From the NCBI GenBank assembly GCA_023257495.1, contig JALRCC010000022.1, positions 1 through 10,847 of the forward strand: a DNA stretch of 10,847 nucleotides. The letters are read 5' to 3'. The notes beneath the pieces were generated by a model that was given only the letters and a program-made list of their open reading frames with translations, was not told the origin of the DNA and searched no databases. Positions 7,469 to 10,847 of this stretch are shown here, one piece after another (the stretch's first letter is position 1; each line of letters starts with the position of its first letter). A program made the translations under genes and the position numbers. The stretch is from Rugosibacter sp. GTDB taxonomy: Bacteria > Pseudomonadota > Gammaproteobacteria > Burkholderiales > Rhodocyclaceae.

Positions 7469-8064
7469 TGGTTTCAGTGACCGCGCAGGCCATTCTTGAT
7501 TTCTGGTTTTTGCCGACGCGTGATCAGGGCCAGCATCAATTCCGCACCGAATGGTTCGGCAAGAATGATGCCTTTGACGCAACGATTCGTAACCGGTTTG
7601 CTACGGAAATTGAGGCGGTACTGAACGGGCAGCTGCCCTTGGCGGATGACCCGGAAGAGCACCTTGCGCATATTCTGTTGCTTGACCAATTCACGCGCAA
7701 CATTTTTCGCAATACGCCACGTGCATTTGCGGGCGATGAGCAAGCGCTGGCGCTAGCCAACGGGCTGGTTAACCAGGGCCGTGATCTGATCTTGCCGCCT
7801 TTCATGCGCTGGTTTGTCTATTTGCCTTTTGAGCATAGCGAGACATGGGCGGATCAGGTCCGCTCGGTAGATTTGTTTACTCGCCTCTTGAAGGATGCAC
7901 CGCCAGACCATGCGCAAGCGTTTGCATCTGCTCTGGATTACGCCAAGCGACACTACGAAGTGATTGCGCGATTTGGCCGTTTCCCGCATCGCAATGCCGT
8001 TCTTGAGCGCGCATCGACAGAGCGCGAGCGTGTGTTCTTGCAGCAGCCAGGGTCTTCTTTTTAG
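7468..8064 (+). CDS. DUF924 family protein
   Basis: This 198-residue protein belongs to DUF924, a widespread all-helical family of unknown function. Landmarks are ILDFWFLP (residues 9-16), EWFG (28-31), the central LLDQFTRNIFRNTPRAFAGD (71-90), FVYLPFEHSE (116-125) and HYEVIARFGRFPHRNAVL (162-179), all in the expected order and at the usual length. Its ATG overlaps the topB stop codon by one base, so it is probably translated from the topB transcript. No signal peptide or membrane segment is visible. No clear hairpin terminator follows it before the next gene. Confidence 0.9.
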   Translation: MVSVTAQAILDFWFLPTRDQGQHQFRTEWFGKNDAFDATIRNRFATEIEAVLNGQLPLADDPEEHLAHILLLDQFTRNIFRNTPRAFAGDEQALALANGLVNQGRDLILPPFMRWFVYLPFEHSETWADQVRSVDLFTRLLKDAPPDHAQAFASALDYAKRHYEVIARFGRFPHRNAVLERASTERERVFLQQPGSSF

Positions 8065-8341
8065 CGCCACTATTTTGGTCGTAGTAGCTGGTACAGGGTG
8101 CGCAGGCGACATGATCAAGGTGCCCCACCTACCGGTCGTTAGCGTTAAAAGTCGGCGCTGGTGCTACGGTGGTTAGGGTGATCAAGCGATAGCACCTGCA
8201 GCACCCAATCTACGCGTGTTCTGTAGCGCATGCAGGCCCCGTATCACGAGAGCAAATAGTGTTCATTTCGACATTGATAACTAACTTCTGGGTTTTTATT
8301 TGGTAGGATGCTGCCTCTGATGCTAATCCGGAAAGTTTCCC
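8065..8341 (+). other. Intergenic region upstream of the aldolase gene
   Basis: The 277 bases hold one dispersed repeat copy (8147-8172) but no convincing gene. A TTGATA (8274-8279) could be a -35 box, but I see no good -10 box at the right distance; TTTATT follows after 15 bases and TAGGAT after 24. The ribosome site GGAAAG (8330-8335) sits six bases before the aldolase ATG. Confidence 0.5.
8147..8172 (+). repeat. Dispersed repeat, copy E (intergenic)
   Basis: The first 15 bases (AAAAGTCGGCGCTGG) are identical to copies B and D. The rest, TGCTACGGTGG, differs from copy D at three positions. This copy lies in non-coding DNA, so the repeat is conserved outside any protein-coding role. Confidence 0.8.
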
Positions 8342-9319
8342 ATGTTGACTAAAGACGATATCCGTGGCGTTGCCGCCATGATTCCTACTCCGTGCAAAGA
8401 AGGCCAGGGCGGCTGGCAGTTCGAGGATTCCGTGGATCTGGATGAGACTGCGCGCATGACCGAAGTGCTGATTGCCAGCGGGGTTGGTTCGATTGCCGCG
8501 AATGGCACAACGGGCGAATGTGCCGCGCTTACCTTGGAAGAAAAGCAGGGTTTTCTGCGCACGATCGTTGAAGTGGCACGCGGCCGCGTGCCGGTGTTTG
8601 CAGGCATTACGACGCTGGGCACCAAAGAAACCGTGCGCCAGATGCGGATGTTCCGCAAAATGGGCGTTGAAGGTGGTTTTGTTGGCCTGCCCTTGTGGCA
8701 GACACCGACCATCACCAACTCCGTCAAGTTTTACGCCGATCTGGCCGAAGCCGTGCCCGATATGGGCTTGATGGTTTATGCCAACCCGCTGTTTTTTAAA
8801 TCCACCTTTCCGGTTGAATTCTGGGCCGGTGTGGGCAAACACTGCCCGACGGTAGTGACCTGCAAATATGTGGGCAATTTGATGGACCCGAAGAACATGC
8901 TGGCCGACTTGCCCGCCAGCATGGATGCTGCACCCCACGTGCAATTTTTGCCGATTGATTTTGTCGCACCGATGGCCTACGACTTGGTGGGAGATCGCTT
9001 GAAAGGCATGTGGTCGACCGCCTGCGTGATGGGGCCAGAACCCGTGGTTGCCTTACAAGCAGCGATTGATGCGGGGGACAAGGCGCGCATGGGCGAGATC
9101 ATGCACGATATTCACGCTTTGCCAAATGCGATCCCTGACTTCAAGGATCTGGCCAAGTACAACGTACAAGTGGAAAAGCTGCGTTGCAACGCAGCGGGTT
9201 ACATCAAGGCCGGCCCCTGCCGTGCGCCTTACCAGGACATTCCGGACGACTGGCGTGCTGCAACCGAAGCCAATGGCAGAGCCTGGGCCCAGCTGTGTGA
9301 AAGTAAATATCGCTGTTAA
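8342..9319 (+). CDS. DapA-superfamily hydratase-aldolase (NahE/PhdJ-like)
   Basis: The 325-residue product is a class I (Schiff-base) aldolase of the dihydrodipicolinate synthase superfamily. It has NGTTGE (residues 54-59), VYANP (145-149) and the Schiff-base Lys175 in VVTCKYVG. Beyond these generic motifs it carries features I recall from hydratase-aldolases of aromatic catabolism, such as NahE: GRVPVFAGITTL (81-92), PLW (117-119), KYNVQVEKL (272-280) and AGYIKAGPCRAPY (285-297). Such enzymes add water to and cleave a benzylidenepyruvate-type side chain to an aromatic aldehyde plus pyruvate. The exact substrate cannot be read from sequence, and true DapA is unlikely given the length and C-terminus. 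A ribosome site GGAAAG precedes the ATG and a strong terminator follows. The neighbouring dehydrogenase supports an aromatic-degradation setting. Confidence 0.78.
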   Translation: MLTKDDIRGVAAMIPTPCKEGQGGWQFEDSVDLDETARMTEVLIASGVGSIAANGTTGECAALTLEEKQGFLRTIVEVARGRVPVFAGITTLGTKETVRQMRMFRKMGVEGGFVGLPLWQTPTITNSVKFYADLAEAVPDMGLMVYANPLFFKSTFPVEFWAGVGKHCPTVVTCKYVGNLMDPKNMLADLPASMDAAPHVQFLPIDFVAPMAYDLVGDRLKGMWSTACVMGPEPVVALQAAIDAGDKARMGEIMHDIHALPNAIPDFKDLAKYNVQVEKLRCNAAGYIKAGPCRAPYQDIPDDWRAATEANGRAWAQLCESKYRC

Positions 9320-9364
9320 TTTATTGATGTCTTTCCCCTCCAGTCTTTAAGACAGAGAGCCGTG

Positions 9365-9410
9365 AATGGTAAAACTGCTGACCGTCGGCAGTTTTACCAT
9401 TATTCATTTT
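9365..9410 (+). terminator. Hairpin terminator after the aldolase gene
   Basis: AATGGTAAAACTGC (9365-9378) is perfectly complementary to 9388-9401, giving a 14-bp stem with a 9-base loop. It is followed by TATTCATTTT, a T-rich but interrupted tract. Its position 45 bases after the aldolase stop fits a Rho-independent terminator for rightward transcription. The stem is A/T-rich in its lower half. Confidence 0.7.
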
Positions 9411-9634
9411 GACCCTACTTATGGCAGGGTTCCCGAGAGGCTGGGCTCGGGTTTATACTATGCGGCCTCTAAAGTCCATCTCGACCGCAGTAGCAGGATA
9501 ATATTTTCTAATCGTATGAGGTGCCTCGTGCCGGTACATGTGCATATCGGGCGCGAAATGCCGTCTTCGTCTGGTCTTATATAAAACGACTGTTTCGTTA
9601 GTAAAAAGCAACCTGTCAAAAAAGGATGAAAATA
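9411..9634 (+). promoter_or_regulatory. Leader and probable promoter region of the dehydrogenase gene
   Basis: These 224 bases carry no convincing gene. They hold a CCCGAG/CTCGGG inverted repeat (9432-9437 and 9446-9451) followed by TTTATACT, an A/T-rich GATAATATTTT (9497-9507), and TTATATAAAA (9577-9586), which could be a -10 region about 50 bases before the start. An AACGA/TCGTT inverted repeat (9585-9589 and 9595-9599) lies next to the latter. No matching -35 box was found, which would suit an activator-dependent promoter. The assignment rests on position and these weak elements only. Confidence 0.4.
9621..9626 (+). promoter_or_regulatory. Ribosome binding site deciding a GTG start
   Basis: AAAGGA lies eight bases before the GTG at 9635. 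The in-frame ATG at 9626 overlaps the last base of this site and so has no usable spacing. The GTG is therefore the better start. Confidence 0.6.
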
Positions 9635-10847
9635 GTGAAACAACTAAAAAACTTTATTAACGGCGAGTTTGTCAGCAACGATAAATGGTTTGAAAAGCGC
9701 TCGCCCCTGGATAACTCGGTGATTGCGCAAGTGTGTGAAGCGGGTGCGGCTGAAGTGGATGCGGCAGTCAAGGCCGCGCGTGCTGCGTTGAATGGCCCCT
9801 GGGGGCAAATGGCCGTGGCAGATCGCGTGGAGTTGCTGTACGCAGTGGCCAATGAAATCAATGCGCGCTTCGAGGATTTTTTGGCCGCTGAGTGTGCTGA
9901 CACCGGCAAACCCCGCAGCTTGGCGCGTCATATCGACATCCCCCGGGGTGCGGCGAACTTCAAGGTGTTTGCCGATGTCGTGAAAAATGTGCCAACAGAA
10001 TTTTTCGAGACCGCCACGCCAGACGGCAAGGGTGCAATCAACTACGGTTACCGCTCGCCCGTGGGTGTGGTCGGTGTGGTTTGTCCGTGGAATCTGCCGC
10101 TGTTGCTGATGACCTGGAAAGTCGGTCCTGCCCTGGCTTGTGGCAACACCGTGGTGATCAAACCGTCGGAAGAAACGCCGCAAACCGCGCTGTTGCTGGG
10201 TGAAGTCATGAATAAAGTGGGCATGCCCAAAGGCGTTTACAACGTGGTGAACGGCTTTGGTCCCGATTCTGCGGGTGCTTACCTGACCGGCCATCCGGGA
10301 GTCAATGCGATTACCTTCACCGGTGAGACGCGCACGGGTGAAGTGATCATGAAGGCTGCCGCCAAAGGCGCGCGTCCTGTGTCGCTGGAAATGGGTGGCA
10401 AAAATGCCGCCATCGTATTTGCTGATTGTGATTTTGATGCCGCAGTTGAAGGCACGATGCGTTCGGCTTTTGCTAACTGTGGCCAAGTATGCTTGGGCAC
10501 TGAGCGGGTGTATGTCGAACGGCCGATTTTCGAGAAGTTTGTCGCGGCGATGAAAAAAGGTGCCGAGGGCTTGAAGCTCGGTGTGCCAGAGGATGAAACT
10601 GCCAACATGGGCCCCTTGATCAGCAAGGAGCACCAGCAAAAAGTGCTGTCGTATTACGCCAAAGCCAAGGCGGAAGGTGCAACGATTGTCACCGGTGGTG
10701 GCGTACCCGATATGCCAGGTGAATTAGCTCATGGTTGCTGGGTGCAGCCGACCATCTGGACAGGCTTGCCGGAAACCGCGTCGGTGGTCAAAGAAGAAGT
10801 GTTTGGCCCTTGCTGTCACATTGCTCCGTTTGATACCGAAGAAGAAG
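9635..10847 (+). CDS. dmpC: 2-hydroxymuconic semialdehyde dehydrogenase, 3' end missing
   Basis: This NAD-dependent aldehyde dehydrogenase probably oxidises 2-hydroxymuconic semialdehyde, the ring-cleavage product of catechol, to 4-oxalocrotonate in the meta-cleavage pathway. The 404 residues seen of about 485 start KQLKNFINGEF after a GTG. Catalytic residues are Asn153 (PWNLP), Lys176 (IKPSEE), Glu252 (LEMGGKN) and Cys286 (NCGQVCLGTERV). Stretches I recall from XylG/DmpC are TGKPRSLARHIDIPRGAANF, PLLLMTWKVGPALACGN, FTGETRTGEVIMKAAAKG and EEVFGPCCHI. A related alternative is 2-aminomuconic semialdehyde dehydrogenase, which shares much of this sequence. The gene is preceded by a 224-base leader after a terminator, so it is probably a separate transcription unit from the aldolase. 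An ATG at 9626 is in frame but has no ribosome site. Confidence 0.85.
   Translation, partial: MKQLKNFINGEFVSNDKWFEKRSPLDNSVIAQVCEAGAAEVDAAVKAARAALNGPWGQMAVADRVELLYAVANEINARFEDFLAAECADTGKPRSLARHIDIPRGAANFKVFADVVKNVPTEFFETATPDGKGAINYGYRSPVGVVGVVCPWNLPLLLMTWKVGPALACGNTVVIKPSEETPQTALLLGEVMNKVGMPKGVYNVVNGFGPDSAGAYLTGHPGVNAITFTGETRTGEVIMKAAAKGARPVSLEMGGKNAAIVFADCDFDAAVEGTMRSAFANCGQVCLGTERVYVERPIFEKFVAAMKKGAEGLKLGVPEDETANMGPLISKEHQQKVLSYYAKAKAEGATIVTGGGVPDMPGELAHGCWVQPTIWTGLPETASVVKEEVFGPCCHIAPFDTEEE

Noticed and set aside
7964..8176. Open frame of 70 codons running out of DUF924 into the intergenic region
   Set aside because: It starts inside DUF924 in another frame with no ribosome site, and its last part is only the repeat copy read in one frame.
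8210..8944. Open frame of 244 codons on the minus strand
   Set aside because: It is antisense to the aldolase gene, is rich in His, Gln and Arg as shadow frames are, and has no family match.
9366..9584. Small open frame of 72 codons after the aldolase gene
   Set aside because: It starts inside the stem of the terminator, lacks a ribosome site and shows no recognisable protein features.
9644..10639. Long open frame (331 codons) on the minus strand
   Set aside because: It is fully antisense to the well-supported aldehyde dehydrogenase and its translation has no recognisable domain; it follows from the codon bias of the real gene.

Overview
The window looks like a chromosomal segment of a betaproteobacterium. 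The evidence is the gene set and order: peptide deformylase and methionyl-tRNA formyltransferase on one strand, and divergently a LysM protein, dprA, smg (DUF494) and a topoisomerase III with a long Lys/Ala-rich tail. The best family matches, recalled without a search, are betaproteobacterial. Coding regions are visibly GC-rich; the left edge is poorer (45 G+C in 301-400 by my count).

Layout. 1-215 (-): 5' part of an unrecognised membrane-anchored protein. 216-438: non-coding. 439-1844 (-): def-fmt, overlapping by one base, which handle the formyl group of initiator Met-tRNA and its removal from new proteins. 1845-1956: divergent intergenic region. 1957-4706 (+): lysM, dprA (DNA-uptake and recombination mediator) and smg, closely packed. 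4707-4825: gap with a possible promoter. 4826-8064 (+): topB and a DUF924 gene overlapping by one base. 8065-8341: non-coding, holding one repeat copy. 8342-9319 (+): a DapA-superfamily aldolase resembling the hydratase-aldolases of polycyclic aromatic catabolism (NahE/PhdJ type). 9365-9410: strong hairpin terminator. 9411-9634: leader. 9635 to the end (+): a 2-hydroxymuconic semialdehyde dehydrogenase-type enzyme, cut by the window edge. The last two genes suggest that an aromatic meta-cleavage catabolic region begins here, next to the housekeeping block.

The signal least explained by the genes is a dispersed repeat of about 27 bp. It occurs five times in both orientations: twice in fmt, once in the dprA linker, once in the topB tail and once between genes. 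Three copies share an identical 15-mer. The copies lie in weakly constrained protein segments or non-coding DNA, are read in different frames and show no internal palindrome. That pattern resembles a dispersed DNA signal, for instance an uptake-sequence-like element, more than a transposon or a protein motif, but its function is not shown by the sequence. No tRNA, rRNA, CRISPR array, intact insertion sequence or prophage gene was seen.
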